NCBI GenBank assembly: GCA_944322025.1
Contig: CALUOH010000015.1
Location: 1 to 37,685 of the forward strand
Reading direction: 5' to 3'
Length of the DNA stretch: 37,685 bases
Source: an uncultured Bacteroidales bacterium
Lineage (GTDB): Bacteria; Bacteroidota; Bacteroidia; Bacteroidales; Paludibacteraceae
Positions 15,385-23,989 of the stretch are shown piece by piece. Numbering within the stretch: position 1 is the stretch's first letter; the number at the start of each line of letters is the position of its first letter. Position numbers and translations under genes: made by a program. The notes under the pieces were generated by a model. The model saw only the letters and a list, made by a program, of their open reading frames with translations. It ran no database searches and was not told the DNA's origin.

Positions 15385-16410
15385 ATGTTTAGATTTCACA
15401 ATCCATATATATTGTATCTTCTGTTGCTAATACCATTGTTAGCGGCTTTGTTCATGTATGGAAATCTGAAGCAGAGGAGGAGGCTGAAAGAGTTCGGCAA
15501 TCCGGAGATATTGCGTGGCCTCATGCCTAATGTCTCATATGTCCGTCCGAAAATAAAATTCAGCATACTTATAATTGCACTTACGCTTATGATTATAGCA
15601 GCTGCGCGTCCGCAGTTCGGCTCAAAGTTGAATACTGACACGGTGCATGGTGTGGAAGCTATGGTGTTGCTAGATGTATCCAACTCCATGCTGGCTCGGG
15701 ATATACAGCCAAGCCGACTAGAGTATGCCAAATTGCTGCTATCAAAGATTTTTGACAAGATGGCTGATGACAGGGTAGGTCTGATAGTCTTCGCAGGCAA
15801 TGCCTATATGCAGTTGCCGTTGACATCAGACAATGTTTCTGCTAAAATGTTCCTTTCGTCAATAAGTACTGATATGGTACCTCGTCCCGGAACGGCAATC
15901 GGGTCTGCTATCGATATGGCTATCAACTCTTTCGGTGATAAGGAAAATAAAGAAGTCGGCAGGACCATAATACTTTTGACTGATGGAGAGAACCATGAGG
16001 ATGACGCAGTAGCGGCATCCAAGCTTGCTGCGCAGTACGGTATAACAGTCAATGTTGTTGGCTTAGGTAGTCCGCAAGGTGAACCTATACCGATAGATGG
16101 AACTATGTCGTTCAAAAAAGACCGTGACGGTAAGGTTGTCGTTTCAAGATTAAATGAGGACATGTGCCGTCAGGTGGCCAATGCCGGTCACGGCATATAT
16201 GTCAGGGCTGACAATTCTAACGGTGCATTGCGGGCGTTGACTGCGGAGATTGAAAAGATGCAGAAAGGAGAACTGGACACTAAGGTATATTCGGAATATG
16301 ACGATAAGTTCTCCATATTCGTGTGGATAGCCATATTCCTACTTATAGTGGAGTTTTATATGCTGAACAGGCAGAACGGGCAGCTTAACAGAATAAACTG
16401 GTTCGATTAA
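15385..16410 (+). CDS. batB: BatB, VWA-domain membrane protein
   Basis: A 341-residue protein built like BatA: N-terminal helices (YILYLLLLIPLLAALFMY and FSILIIALTLMIIAAA), a VWA domain, and a C-terminal helix (FSIFVWIAIFLLIVEFYML). The metal site is the canonical DVSNS (about residue 94), followed by MLARDIQPSRLEYAK, LPLTSDNV and LLTDGENHEDDA. It is expected at the inner membrane with the VWA domain in the periplasm or cytoplasm depending on topology. It probably pairs with BatA. batC begins 28 bases later. Confidence 0.9.
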   Translation: MFRFHNPYILYLLLLIPLLAALFMYGNLKQRRRLKEFGNPEILRGLMPNVSYVRPKIKFSILIIALTLMIIAAARPQFGSKLNTDTVHGVEAMVLLDVSNSMLARDIQPSRLEYAKLLLSKIFDKMADDRVGLIVFAGNAYMQLPLTSDNVSAKMFLSSISTDMVPRPGTAIGSAIDMAINSFGDKENKEVGRTIILLTDGENHEDDAVAASKLAAQYGITVNVVGLGSPQGEPIPIDGTMSFKKDRDGKVVVSRLNEDMCRQVANAGHGIYVRADNSNGALRALTAEIEKMQKGELDTKVYSEYDDKFSIFVWIAIFLLIVEFYMLNRQNGQLNRINWFD

Positions 16411-16438
16411 TTTGGGAACAGTAACATAACATACGCAT

Positions 16439-17140
16439 ATGTACAGGACTTTGTTTTGTGTAGTGTTTCTTCTTATGTCGGGCACGATACGGATTGTGGC
16501 TCAGAATGATATTTCGTATGTCAACAGGGGTAACAAGCTTTATGAGAAGGAAAAATACGTTGAGTCGGAGATAGAATACAGAAAGGGAATTGAGAATAAT
16601 AAAAAATCGTTCGAGGGGCATTTTAATCTTGGTGATGCACTTTATCGTCAGGAGAAATATGAGGATGCCGCAAGGCAGTTCTCTGAGGCTGCATCGATGT
16701 CAAAAGACAAAGGACAGATAGCATCGGCATATCATAATATGGGCAATTCCCTGTTGCAGGCAAAGCAGATAGACAAGAGTATCGAGGCATATAAAGAGGC
16801 TCTGAGAAACAACCCCAAAGATGATGAGACCCGCTATAACCTTGCATACGCCAAAATGCTGCGTCAGCAGCAACAGCAGCAACAGAACCAGCAAAATCAG
16901 AATCAAGAGCAGCAGGACGAAAAACAACAACAGCAGAATCCACAGCAACAAGAGCAGCCGGACAAGCAAAACCAGGATAAACAGCAGCAACAGCAACAAC
17001 AGCAGCAAGGACAGATGTCCAAAGAGAATGCTCAGCAGATACTTGATGCTTTAGCTCAGGATGAAAAAGATGTGCAAGAAAAGGTCAAAGAGCAGCAACA
17101 GCAAGCAATGAAGCGCTATCGTGTGGAAAAAGACTGGTAA
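16439..17140 (+). CDS. batC: BatC, TPR protein with Gln-rich tail
   Basis: A 233-residue protein. A signal peptide (MYRTLFCVVFLLMSGTIRIV) is followed by TPR repeats, of which the clearest are GNKLYEKEKYVESEIEYRKG, GHFNLGDALYRQEKYEDAA and AYHNMGNSLLQAKQIDKSIE. From about residue 142 to 195 the chain is almost pure Gln with Asn, Glu, Lys and Asp. A charged end (QILDALAQDEKDVQEKVKEQ) follows. The TPR region probably binds partner Bat proteins in the periplasm. The CAG/CAA-rich coding stretch at 16863-17020 is a low-complexity tract that may vary in length between strains. Confidence 0.9.
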   Translation: MYRTLFCVVFLLMSGTIRIVAQNDISYVNRGNKLYEKEKYVESEIEYRKGIENNKKSFEGHFNLGDALYRQEKYEDAARQFSEAASMSKDKGQIASAYHNMGNSLLQAKQIDKSIEAYKEALRNNPKDDETRYNLAYAKMLRQQQQQQQNQQNQNQEQQDEKQQQQNPQQQEQPDKQNQDKQQQQQQQQQGQMSKENAQQILDALAQDEKDVQEKVKEQQQQAMKRYRVEKDW

Positions 17141-17203
17141 TAATATGGGGAAGAGGTTGTAATGGAGATGTAAAAACGGTTGAATAAAAAGGTAGGTTAT
17201 TAT

Positions 17204-19066
17204 ATGAAATACAGCATGTCTGTGATGAAAAATGATAGTATGAGGTTGTTACTTATTGCGATATTTGCATTGTTAGCATCAGCAGTGTGTGCGTCAAATG
17301 ATATTACATTTGAGGCTTCTGCTCCTAATACTGTCGTAAACGGAGAGACCTTCCAGCTCGTGTACACATTGAGCAACGCTTCAGGGAAAGAACCGAGATT
17401 GTCTGAAATAGACGGTTTTGAAATTATCGCTGGGCCTTTCAAATCAACTAGTAAAAGTGTTCAGATTGTTAACGGTAAGATGACTTCGGAGAAGTCTACA
17501 CGCTATACATACACACTATTGGCTCAGAAAGAGGGTACATTTACAATATCCCCAGCGTCTATAATGGTGGAAAATGATAATTATCAGTCGAATGCTCTGC
17601 AAATCAAGGTGTTGCCAGAAGATAATAGAGTCGCGACAGATCAGGGTACAGGGGGGGCGCAGCAGGTATCGAATGCCATAACGTCTGATAACCTTTTCAT
17701 CAAGGCTTCACTTTCGCGCAGTAACGTTATGGAGCAGGAAGCAATATCGCTTACCTTCAAACTCTATTCGAGGCTGGATATTGTAGATATACAGTCACTC
17801 AAATTTCCCGATCTGAAAAATTTTTTCGTCCAGGAGATAGACCTGCCGCAAAACCAGCAGTTGCAGTTGGAAAACTATAATGGACGCAATTATCATACAT
17901 TCATACTGAAACAGTATCTGCTCTATCCGCAACAATCAGGTACTATCAAGGTAGACCCGATGACGTGCGATGTAATAGTGCGTCTGCGGCAACAACGTCA
18001 GGTAAGGAGTTTTTTTGATGACTTTTTCGATACATATCAGGATGTGAAGCGACCGTTACGTACGCCACCTTTAAGCATTAATGTAAGTGCTTTGCCTTTT
18101 CCTAAACCTGCGGATTTCAGTGGTGCTGTCGGTTCTCTGGACATTTCGTCAGAGGTAAGCGCGAGGGAACTAAATGCTCATGAGTCTCTTACTCTGACAT
18201 TAAAAATAAAGGGGAGCGGCAATATGAAGATGATTAAGACTCCGGAGATAGATTTTCCACAGGATTTCGAGACTTACGAGCCTAAAGTGACGAATAATTT
18301 CAAAACAACTGCATCCGGAGTGTCGGGCACTAAGACGATAGAATATCTCGTCATACCTCGTCATGACGGTAATTTTGTCATACCGGCAGTGTCAATTTCA
18401 TATTACGATACAAAGGAAGAGAAATACAAGACTATTTCTACTGAAGCATATAGCATAAAAGTAAATAAGGGAAGAGATGCGGATGCTCAGCAAGGAACAG
18501 TAGTGTCAAACTACACTTCACAGGAACAGGTACAGGTTTTGGCTTCTGACATAAGATATATAAATACAGAACCTTTGGAACTCAGGGATACGATGGTGGT
18601 GTTTGCAGGTTCTCCACAGTTTTGGATGATGTATCTCGTACCTCTGCTGGTTTCTTGCGGATTGTTGTTCTTTTTCAGGAAACAGGCTCGCGAGAGTGCT
18701 GATGTGGCATTGATGCGTAACCGTAAAGCCAACAAGGTAGCACGCAAACGTCTGAAAGTGGCCGAGACAGAGTGGAAAGCGGGGAATAAGGAGAAATTCT
18801 ATGATGAGATATTGAAAGCACTTTGGGGCTATCTCTGCGACAAGCTTTCAATGCCGTTGTCTGACTTGAGCAAGGAGAATGTGGCTTCAGAATTGGAGCG
18901 GCATGCCGTTCCTGCGGATGTCATCGAGACATTCATTGAGCTATTGCACAAGTGCGAGTTCGAGCAGTATGCGCCACTGACTGATTCGCGTGCAGCTATG
19001 GATAAAATTTTTGATGAGACTATCAGTATGATTTCCAGATTGGAGAGTAGTATAAAGAAAAAATGA
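17204..19066 (+). CDS. batD: BatD
   Basis: About 620 residues. The frame is open from a TTG at 17180, but ATG codons at 17204, 17216, 17225 and 17240 are better, and the exact start is unsettled. A signal peptide (MRLLLIAIFALLASAVCA) leads to a long periplasmic region of beta domains (ITFEASAPNTVVNGETFQLV, LFIKASLSRSNVMEQEAI, LTLTLKIKGSGNMKMI). A membrane helix (FWMMYLVPLLVSCGLLFFF) precedes a cytoplasmic helical domain (LKVAETEWKAGNKEKFYDEI, LWGYLCDKLSM, CEFEQYAPL). That domain resembles the cytoplasmic part of the protein at 12885-13886. BatD is thought to be a scaffold of the Bat complex. The stop overlaps a spurious upstream ATG of batE. Confidence 0.92.
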   Translation: MKYSMSVMKNDSMRLLLIAIFALLASAVCASNDITFEASAPNTVVNGETFQLVYTLSNASGKEPRLSEIDGFEIIAGPFKSTSKSVQIVNGKMTSEKSTRYTYTLLAQKEGTFTISPASIMVENDNYQSNALQIKVLPEDNRVATDQGTGGAQQVSNAITSDNLFIKASLSRSNVMEQEAISLTFKLYSRLDIVDIQSLKFPDLKNFFVQEIDLPQNQQLQLENYNGRNYHTFILKQYLLYPQQSGTIKVDPMTCDVIVRLRQQRQVRSFFDDFFDTYQDVKRPLRTPPLSINVSALPFPKPADFSGAVGSLDISSEVSARELNAHESLTLTLKIKGSGNMKMIKTPEIDFPQDFETYEPKVTNNFKTTASGVSGTKTIEYLVIPRHDGNFVIPAVSISYYDTKEEKYKTISTEAYSIKVNKGRDADAQQGTVVSNYTSQEQVQVLASDIRYINTEPLELRDTMVVFAGSPQFWMMYLVPLLVSCGLLFFFRKQARESADVALMRNRKANKVARKRLKVAETEWKAGNKEKFYDEILKALWGYLCDKLSMPLSDLSKENVASELERHAVPADVIETFIELLHKCEFEQYAPLTDSRAAMDKIFDETISMISRLESSIKKK

Positions 19067-19092
19067 CCGTTTCGTTTTATCATAATCAGTAT

Positions 19093-19848
19093 ATGAAAAA
19101 GATTAGAAAGGTTTTATATATACTTATAGCGATGTTTGTTGTGCTGCCGATGTGGGCATCGCAGGACAAGTGGGAAAAGGCATCGGCTCTCTATGCCGAC
19201 AAGGACTATGAAGGTGCTGCTGCCATATACCGCGAGCTGCTTAACAGCGGAGAGTCACCAGAATTGTATTATAATTATGCCAATACCCTATACAAAACCG
19301 GTAACCTTGGCGCGGCAGTGTTGAACTATGAACGAGCACTTAGGTTAGATCCTAATAACGAAGATGCGAGGTTTAATCTCGACTTTGTGAACAGTAAAAT
19401 TACAGACAAGATAGTTCCGGTAGAGCGTTTTTTTCTTTATGATTGGATAGACGCTCTAGGTAGAGTGCTGACTACCAATCAGTGGGCGTGGATGAGTGTG
19501 ATCACTTTTGTGCTGTTTCTCAGTCTCGCATTGACATACCTTTTCTCGCGTCGCAGGTGGTTACGAAAATCGGCTTTTTTTGTCGCACTTTCTTTGTTCG
19601 TGGTGTCAGTGCTTTCGTTTGCATACGCCTTTTCAACAAAAAATAAACTTGACAGGCGAGCAGATGCGATAGTGATGTCCGGGACTGTTTCTGTGAAAAG
19701 TTCTCCTGATGATGGAGGGACAGAGCTTTTCGTGCTTCATGAAGGTACTAAGGTATCAATAATAAGTACATTGGGCGAATGGGGTGAGATTCGTATAGCC
19801 GATGGCAATGTGGGATGGATGCTGCTCAGTGATGTTGAGCGTATATGA
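19093..19848 (+). CDS. batE: BatE, TPR and SH3-like protein
   Basis: About 251 residues. ATG at 19063 overlaps batD, but MKKIRKVLYILIAMFVVLPM at 19093 gives a proper signal peptide and is preferred. TPR repeats follow (KWEKASALYADKDYEGAAAI, LYYNYANTLYKTGNLGAAVL, YERALRLDPNNEDARFNLDF). Two membrane helices come next (WMSVITFVLFLSLALTYLF and AFFVALSLFVVSVLSFAYAF). A C-terminal bacterial SH3-like domain follows: VKSSPDDGGTELFVLHEGTK, then VSIISTLGEWGEIRIADGNV, then GWM. This order is that of BatE. The next gene's ATG overlaps the TGA. Confidence 0.9.
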   Translation: MKKIRKVLYILIAMFVVLPMWASQDKWEKASALYADKDYEGAAAIYRELLNSGESPELYYNYANTLYKTGNLGAAVLNYERALRLDPNNEDARFNLDFVNSKITDKIVPVERFFLYDWIDALGRVLTTNQWAWMSVITFVLFLSLALTYLFSRRRWLRKSAFFVALSLFVVSVLSFAYAFSTKNKLDRRADAIVMSGTVSVKSSPDDGGTELFVLHEGTKVSIISTLGEWGEIRIADGNVGWMLLSDVERI

Positions 19849-20540
19849 TTCTAAGCATAGTTGTCCCTTTTCGGATGATTATTGAGTTAGATAAGGCATT
19901 GACATTAGCACTTAACGGCTGCCATTCGCCGTTTTGGGACAGTTTCTTCCTTATATTCAGTGGACAGCTCATTTGGTTGCCGTTTTTCGCTGTTGTCATC
20001 TTAGCATTGTGTAGGCAATACGGTAAGAATGTATGGCTGCCCCTTATCATGTTTGCGCTTGCTATTGTATTGTCAGACCAGATTTCATCGTCAATTCTCA
20101 AACCGTGGGTGTGCAGATTGCGACCATCTCATGACCCTGAAACAAGTGCTTTCGTACATACGGTGAACGGGTATGTTGGTGGGCTGTACGGTTTTGCCTC
20201 GTCGCATGCTGCGAACAGTTTTTCTTTCGCGTTATTATCTTCACTGATTTTCAGGAACAGATATTATTCCTTGCTTGCGTTTGTGTGGGCGGTTGCCACA
20301 TCGTACTCACGTATATATCTAGGTGTACATTTTTTAGGTGATGTTATAGCGGGTGCTGTCATAGGTCTCGTAGTTGCGTATGGAGTTTATTTTTTGTTAG
20401 TCTGCATACAACGTAGAACAGGGATAGGGGTAGGAGTGCAACGGGTAGATACGGTTTCTATGTCTTTGATATACAGTGTTATGATTCTTACAATTCTCTT
20501 GATTGCACTTTTCCGTGAGAACCTTTTATTTCTTGCATAA
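19845..20540 (+). CDS. PAP2-family membrane phosphatase
   Basis: A 231-residue integral membrane phosphatase of the PAP2 superfamily. The three motifs are present: KPWVCRLRPS (about residue 85), FASSHAANS (about 118, the S-x-x-H of motif 2 in the usual P-S-G-H position) and SRIYLGVHFLGDV (about 155). Relatives act on phosphatidate, undecaprenyl pyrophosphate or lipid A; the substrate here is unknown. It overlaps batE by ATGA (19845-19848), so translation is coupled and it should be the last gene of the bat transcript. A later in-frame Met at 19875 is an alternative start. Confidence 0.88.
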   Translation: MILSIVVPFRMIIELDKALTLALNGCHSPFWDSFFLIFSGQLIWLPFFAVVILALCRQYGKNVWLPLIMFALAIVLSDQISSSILKPWVCRLRPSHDPETSAFVHTVNGYVGGLYGFASSHAANSFSFALLSSLIFRNRYYSLLAFVWAVATSYSRIYLGVHFLGDVIAGAVIGLVVAYGVYFLLVCIQRRTGIGVGVQRVDTVSMSLIYSVMILTILLIALFRENLLFLA

Positions 20541-20580
20541 GTAAAATAATGCAAAAGGAATGATTTTTCTCCGGAAATAT

Positions 20581-20612
20581 TTTGCAGATACAATTTAATT
20601 GCCTACATTTAC
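20581..20612 (+). promoter_or_regulatory. Bacteroidetes-type promoter for the 81-residue HTH gene
   Basis: TTTG at 20581-20584, a 19-base spacer, then TACATTTAC at 20604-20612, one base off the TAnnTTTGC consensus. It lies about 105 bases before the ATG at 20717, leaving a long untranslated leader. Confidence 0.6.
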
Positions 20613-20716
20613 CGCCAAAGAGAAACAGATACAAACTCCATGTTTTTAAGGCTTACATGCCTGAAAAGGTACATGGCATTTCAGAGAAATTTATTAACCA
20701 TTTAAATATCCGTATC

Positions 20717-20962
20717 ATGACGAAGACAATCACATTTAACGAATTGCGTAAGATTAAGGACAATTTGCCTGACGGCAGTATGCAGCGTATAGCGGATGAG
20801 TTGGGCTTGCGGGTAGAGACGGTGCGAAACTACTTTGGTGGTCATAATTACAAGGAGGGTAACGGCTGTGGTGTTCATATAGAACCGGGACCTGACGGAG
20901 GAATGGTGATGTTGGACGATACCACTATTCTAGAAATGGCACAAAAGATTTTATCCGAGTAA
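20717..20962 (+). CDS. Small DNA-binding-like protein of 81 residues
   Basis: The frame is open from 20582, but the first good start is the ATG at 20717 (MTKTITFNELRKIKDNLPDG). Residues 21-41 form a probable helix-turn-helix (MQRIADELGLRVETVRNYFG). A conserved tail, HIEPGPDGGMVMLDDTTILE, ends near residue 72. I recall similar short proteins in many Bacteroidales, but with no known function. It stands alone with its own promoter and a strong terminator 20 bases after the stop, so it is likely expressed as a single-gene unit. An autoregulator or nucleoid-type factor is possible, but this is a guess. Confidence 0.8.
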   Translation: MTKTITFNELRKIKDNLPDGSMQRIADELGLRVETVRNYFGGHNYKEGNGCGVHIEPGPDGGMVMLDDTTILEMAQKILSE

Positions 20963-20981
20963 GTAGTTTGGATGTAATAAG

Positions 20982-21020
20982 AGGGGACTTCACACTCACT
21001 GTGAAGTCCCCTTGTTTTTT
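20982..21020 (+). terminator. Rho-independent terminator (bidirectional position)
   Basis: A 13-bp perfect stem, AGGGGACTTCACA / TGTGAAGTCCCCT, with a short loop and then a T-rich run (TTGTTTTTT). It lies between the HTH gene (+) and fmt (-), so it could serve both, with the T-run favouring the + strand. Confidence 0.88.
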
Positions 21021-21091
21021 ATATAGCAAACGGTGACCTACAAATTAAAGTGTTGTATCCATTGCGTTTTCGTTCCCTATTAGGAAGAGGT

Positions 21092-22042
21092 CTATTGTAC
21101 GGTGTGTAACGTATCGAATTTCTTACCGCGTAGGAGTTCTGCTATCTTCATGCGTTTCTTGCCAGCCAATTGTATGTCTGTCAAGAGGATGTATCCATCG
21201 AGTACCGCTATCTTGAGGTATGATTTGCCGTCTGTCTCGTGAGTACCGGGCTGATGACCGTGGATACATGGCTCACATGTTATTTCGAATATCTTCATCG
21301 TCAGTGTGTCGCCGTAAGCATCGGTCCACTCCATCCATGCGGCAGGGTATGGAGCCAGTCCCCGCACGAAATTGTATAGTTCTCTGCATGTTTTGGAGAA
21401 ATCCATACGGCAAGTTTCCTTGTATATTTTCGGTGCAGGCTTGACTTCTAATCTTGGTTGCGGGGTTGATGTGATGTTACCAGCTTCTATCATGTCGACT
21501 GTTTTGAGAACAAGGCGGCTGCCGAGTTGCATAAGACGGTCGTGGACTGTTCCTGCTGTGTCGTTATCAGATATGGCGATTTTTTCTTGCAGGATGATAT
21601 TCCCAGTGTCAATTTCATGTTTCAAAAAGAAAGTGGTTACACCAGTTTCCCTCTCACCGTTAATGATTGCCCAGTTGATAGGGGCTGCGCCTCGGTATTG
21701 TGGCAGCAGTGATGCGTGAAGGTTGAACGTGCCGAGGCGCGGCATAGACCACACGGCTTCAGGTAACATTCGGAACGCCACGACAATTTGCAGGTCTGCA
21801 TGCAGAGAACGTAACTCTTCAAGGAATTCGGGTGATTTGAGATTTTCGGGCTGTAATAGTTTCAAGCCTGTGCTCAGGGCGTACTCTTTCACAGGCGAAA
21901 ACTGTATCTTATGTCCTCGTCCGGCAGGTTTGTCCGGCATGGTGACTACACCAACAATCTCTTTCCCTGCTTCTATTAATGCCTTTAAGCTCTCTACTGC
22001 AAAATGGGGAGTGCCCATATATACTATCCTAAGTTTGTTCAT
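21092..22042 (-). CDS. fmt: Methionyl-tRNA formyltransferase
   Basis: Transfers the formyl group of 10-formyl-THF to initiator Met-tRNA. The 316-residue protein has the N-terminal MGTPHFAVESLKALIEAG and the catalytic block FNLHASLLPQYRGAAPINWA (Asn and His of the active site). ETGVTTFFLKHEIDTGNIIL follows, and its Asp is the third catalytic residue. The C-terminal OB-like domain begins near KPAPKIYKETCRMDFSK. Length is typical. It lies 69 bases after nadK on the minus strand and should be co-transcribed with it. The terminator at 20982-21020 lies beyond its 3' end. Confidence 0.95.
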   Translation of the reverse strand: MNKLRIVYMGTPHFAVESLKALIEAGKEIVGVVTMPDKPAGRGHKIQFSPVKEYALSTGLKLLQPENLKSPEFLEELRSLHADLQIVVAFRMLPEAVWSMPRLGTFNLHASLLPQYRGAAPINWAIINGERETGVTTFFLKHEIDTGNIILQEKIAISDNDTAGTVHDRLMQLGSRLVLKTVDMIEAGNITSTPQPRLEVKPAPKIYKETCRMDFSKTCRELYNFVRGLAPYPAAWMEWTDAYGDTLTMKIFEITCEPCIHGHQPGTHETDGKSYLKIAVLDGYILLTDIQLAGKKRMKIAELLRGKKFDTLHTVQ

Positions 22043-22111
22043 TTCTTGTTTGGTTTGCTATTTGAATAATGTCCTTTGTATATGTCCAGTAGCAGATTAA
22101 TCATGGGGGGG

Positions 22112-22984
22112 TCATTTTCTTATGTCTGCACCCCACATCAGTTTAGCTTTCAGTGCTTTAAGGAATGAATGCTGTTCGAGCCGGACGATGTGTATGGCGT
22201 AACTGGCTTTACGTATTTCTATGATGTCGCTTTCCGACATGATATGCGAACGGCCATCAAGCGAAATAAGGTAGCTATGCGAGCGGCTTCTGATTTCGAG
22301 GCGTAGACGCCATGTGTCGGGGATGATGAGTGGCCGAACGTTAAGACTGTGCGATGCTACCGGGGAGATTATAAGTATGTTGGTTCCCGGCATGACAATT
22401 GGGCCTCCGACGCTTAGCGAGTAGGCTGTGGAGCCTGTGGGTGTGGAGACTATCAGACCGTCGGATTCGTATGTATTTATGAGTTCGTTGCCAGCGTATG
22501 CGTCAACGCTGATCATTGACGAGAGATCCTGCTTGAGTACAGCCACCTCATTGAGAGCGAAAGAGTGTTGTCCAAGTAGAGAGCCATTGCATCTGATTCC
22601 CAATACGGTACGTTGTTCGATGGAGTAACGTTTCTCTTTGATGTAATCGATGAATTGTGGCAGTTCATCTGTCGATACGTCGGTGAGAAATCCAAGCCTT
22701 CCCATGTTTATACCTAATATAGGTATGCTTCTGTCGCCTATGATTGCGGCGGTGTTGAGCAATGTACCGTCTCCTCCGAGGCTCAATGCGATATCTCCGT
22801 TGATATTGTCACGGGAAAAGCTGCTGTAACTTTTCACGTCTATACCCATGCGGTCAGCGAACGAATTGTACAGGGTCTCTTCTATCGCGATGTCAAAACT
22901 GTTATTCCGTAATGATGACAGAAGAGATTCAAATGAATCTTTATAGCTAGTTTTATTGGGGTTGCCAAAAATAAGAATTCTCAT
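22112..22984 (-). CDS. nadK: NAD kinase
   Basis: Phosphorylates NAD+ to NADP+ with ATP or polyphosphate. The 290-residue protein shows the hallmark GGDGTLLNTAAIIG, followed by LGINMGRLGFLTDV. The NE motif is ALNEVAVLKQD, and SDGLIVSTPTGSTAYSLSVG completes the active site, with GGPIVMPGTNILIISPVASH after it. It is the first gene of a minus-strand pair with fmt. The start (MRILIFGNPNKTSY) matches the family. The upstream region is shared with the divergent pdxJ promoter. Confidence 0.95.
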   Translation of the reverse strand: MRILIFGNPNKTSYKDSFESLLSSLRNNSFDIAIEETLYNSFADRMGIDVKSYSSFSRDNINGDIALSLGGDGTLLNTAAIIGDRSIPILGINMGRLGFLTDVSTDELPQFIDYIKEKRYSIEQRTVLGIRCNGSLLGQHSFALNEVAVLKQDLSSMISVDAYAGNELINTYESDGLIVSTPTGSTAYSLSVGGPIVMPGTNILIISPVASHSLNVRPLIIPDTWRLRLEIRSRSHSYLISLDGRSHIMSESDIIEIRKASYAIHIVRLEQHSFLKALKAKLMWGADIRK

Positions 22985-23038
22985 ATCAATAAACGTATGA
23001 TATCCGGTGTCTTACGCTGGAATTTTGTTCTTGAAAAA

Positions 23039-23070
23039 TTGTGATAATAGGAATAAATCATTACTTTTGC
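23039..23070 (+). promoter_or_regulatory. Bacteroidetes-type promoter for pdxJ
   Basis: TTG at 23039-23041, a 20-base spacer, then TACTTTTGC at 23062-23070, an exact TAnnTTTGC. It lies about 118 bases before the ATG of pdxJ, between divergent nadK and pdxJ. Confidence 0.6.
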
Positions 23071-23188
23071 ACAGTAAACCGAGTTTGGGCGGCGTTGAGC
23101 GTCAGGGCTTAGTTATGGTCTGAGTATGCTCGTAGCAGTTCATCAAGCCATCGGCAAAATTAGGGAGAATTTTCGATATAGAAAAGAT

Positions 23189-23902
23189 ATGACACAATTA
23201 AGCGTGAATGTGAATAAGGTGGCCACGCTCCGCAATGCGCGCGGGGGCAATAATCCGGATGTGCTGAAGGTGGCGTTGGACTGTGAGCGGTTCGGTGCGC
23301 AGGGGATTACGGTGCATCCGCGGCCAGACGAACGACATATAAGATATGCTGATGTGCTGGCGTTGAAACCGGTGCTGACCACGGAGTTCAATATAGAGGG
23401 AAACCCTAACGAGCGTTTCACAGAGCTGGTTTGTTCTGTGAGACCGCATCAGGTGACGCTTGTGCCTGACGCACCGGATGCGTTGACATCGAATGCCGGC
23501 TGGGACTGCGTACACAACATGGCACACCTGAAATCACTCGTTGCCCTATTTCAGGAGCATGGCATACGTGTATCCATTTTCGTGGGTACTGATATTGAGA
23601 ATATACGTGCGGCAGCGGATACGGGCACTGACCGCATAGAACTTTATACTGAGCCGTATGCGGCGGCATACGCAGCTGACCGCGAGGCGGCTGTGGAACC
23701 GTTTGCCCGTGCAGCGGAGGAGGCACGGAGACTGGGTCTCGGTATTAACGCGGGGCATGACCTTAATTTGGAGAACCTCGAGTATTTCCATCGGCAAATC
23801 CCGTTTCTCGATGAGGTGTCAATAGGCCATGCGCTGATATGCGATGCGCTGTACCTCGGTCTGGAGGAGACTATCCGCCGTTACCGTGCCTGCTTGAAAT
23901 AA
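23189..23902 (+). CDS. pdxJ: Pyridoxine 5'-phosphate synthase
   Basis: Condenses 3-amino-2-oxopropyl phosphate with 1-deoxy-D-xylulose 5-phosphate in vitamin B6 synthesis. The ATG at 23189 gives [20 protein letters not shown], the normal PdxJ N-terminus, so the upstream extension from 23126 is rejected. Family blocks are [47 protein letters not shown] and [31 protein letters not shown] ends the barrel. Length (237) is normal. The exbB gene starts 87 bases later on the same strand, an arrangement I recall from other Bacteroidales. Confidence 0.95.
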   Translation: MTQLSVNVNKVATLRNARGGNNPDVLKVALDCERFGAQGITVHPRPDERHIRYADVLALKPVLTTEFNIEGNPNERFTELVCSVRPHQVTLVPDAPDALTSNAGWDCVHNMAHLKSLVALFQEHGIRVSIFVGTDIENIRAAADTGTDRIELYTEPYAAAYAADREAAVEPFARAAEEARRLGLGINAGHDLNLENLEYFHRQIPFLDEVSIGHALICDALYLGLEETIRRYRACLK

Positions 23903-23989
23903 CATTGACACGTGGAATGAAGACAGGTATACCCCTATTGTAGGAAAGAGATATAAGAAACAAGAACTTAACAGATACATATTCAGCTT

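Noticed and set aside
16863..17020. Repeated CAG/CAA units as a possible CRISPR or satellite array
   Set aside because: They encode the Gln-rich tail of BatC in frame; there are no spacers.
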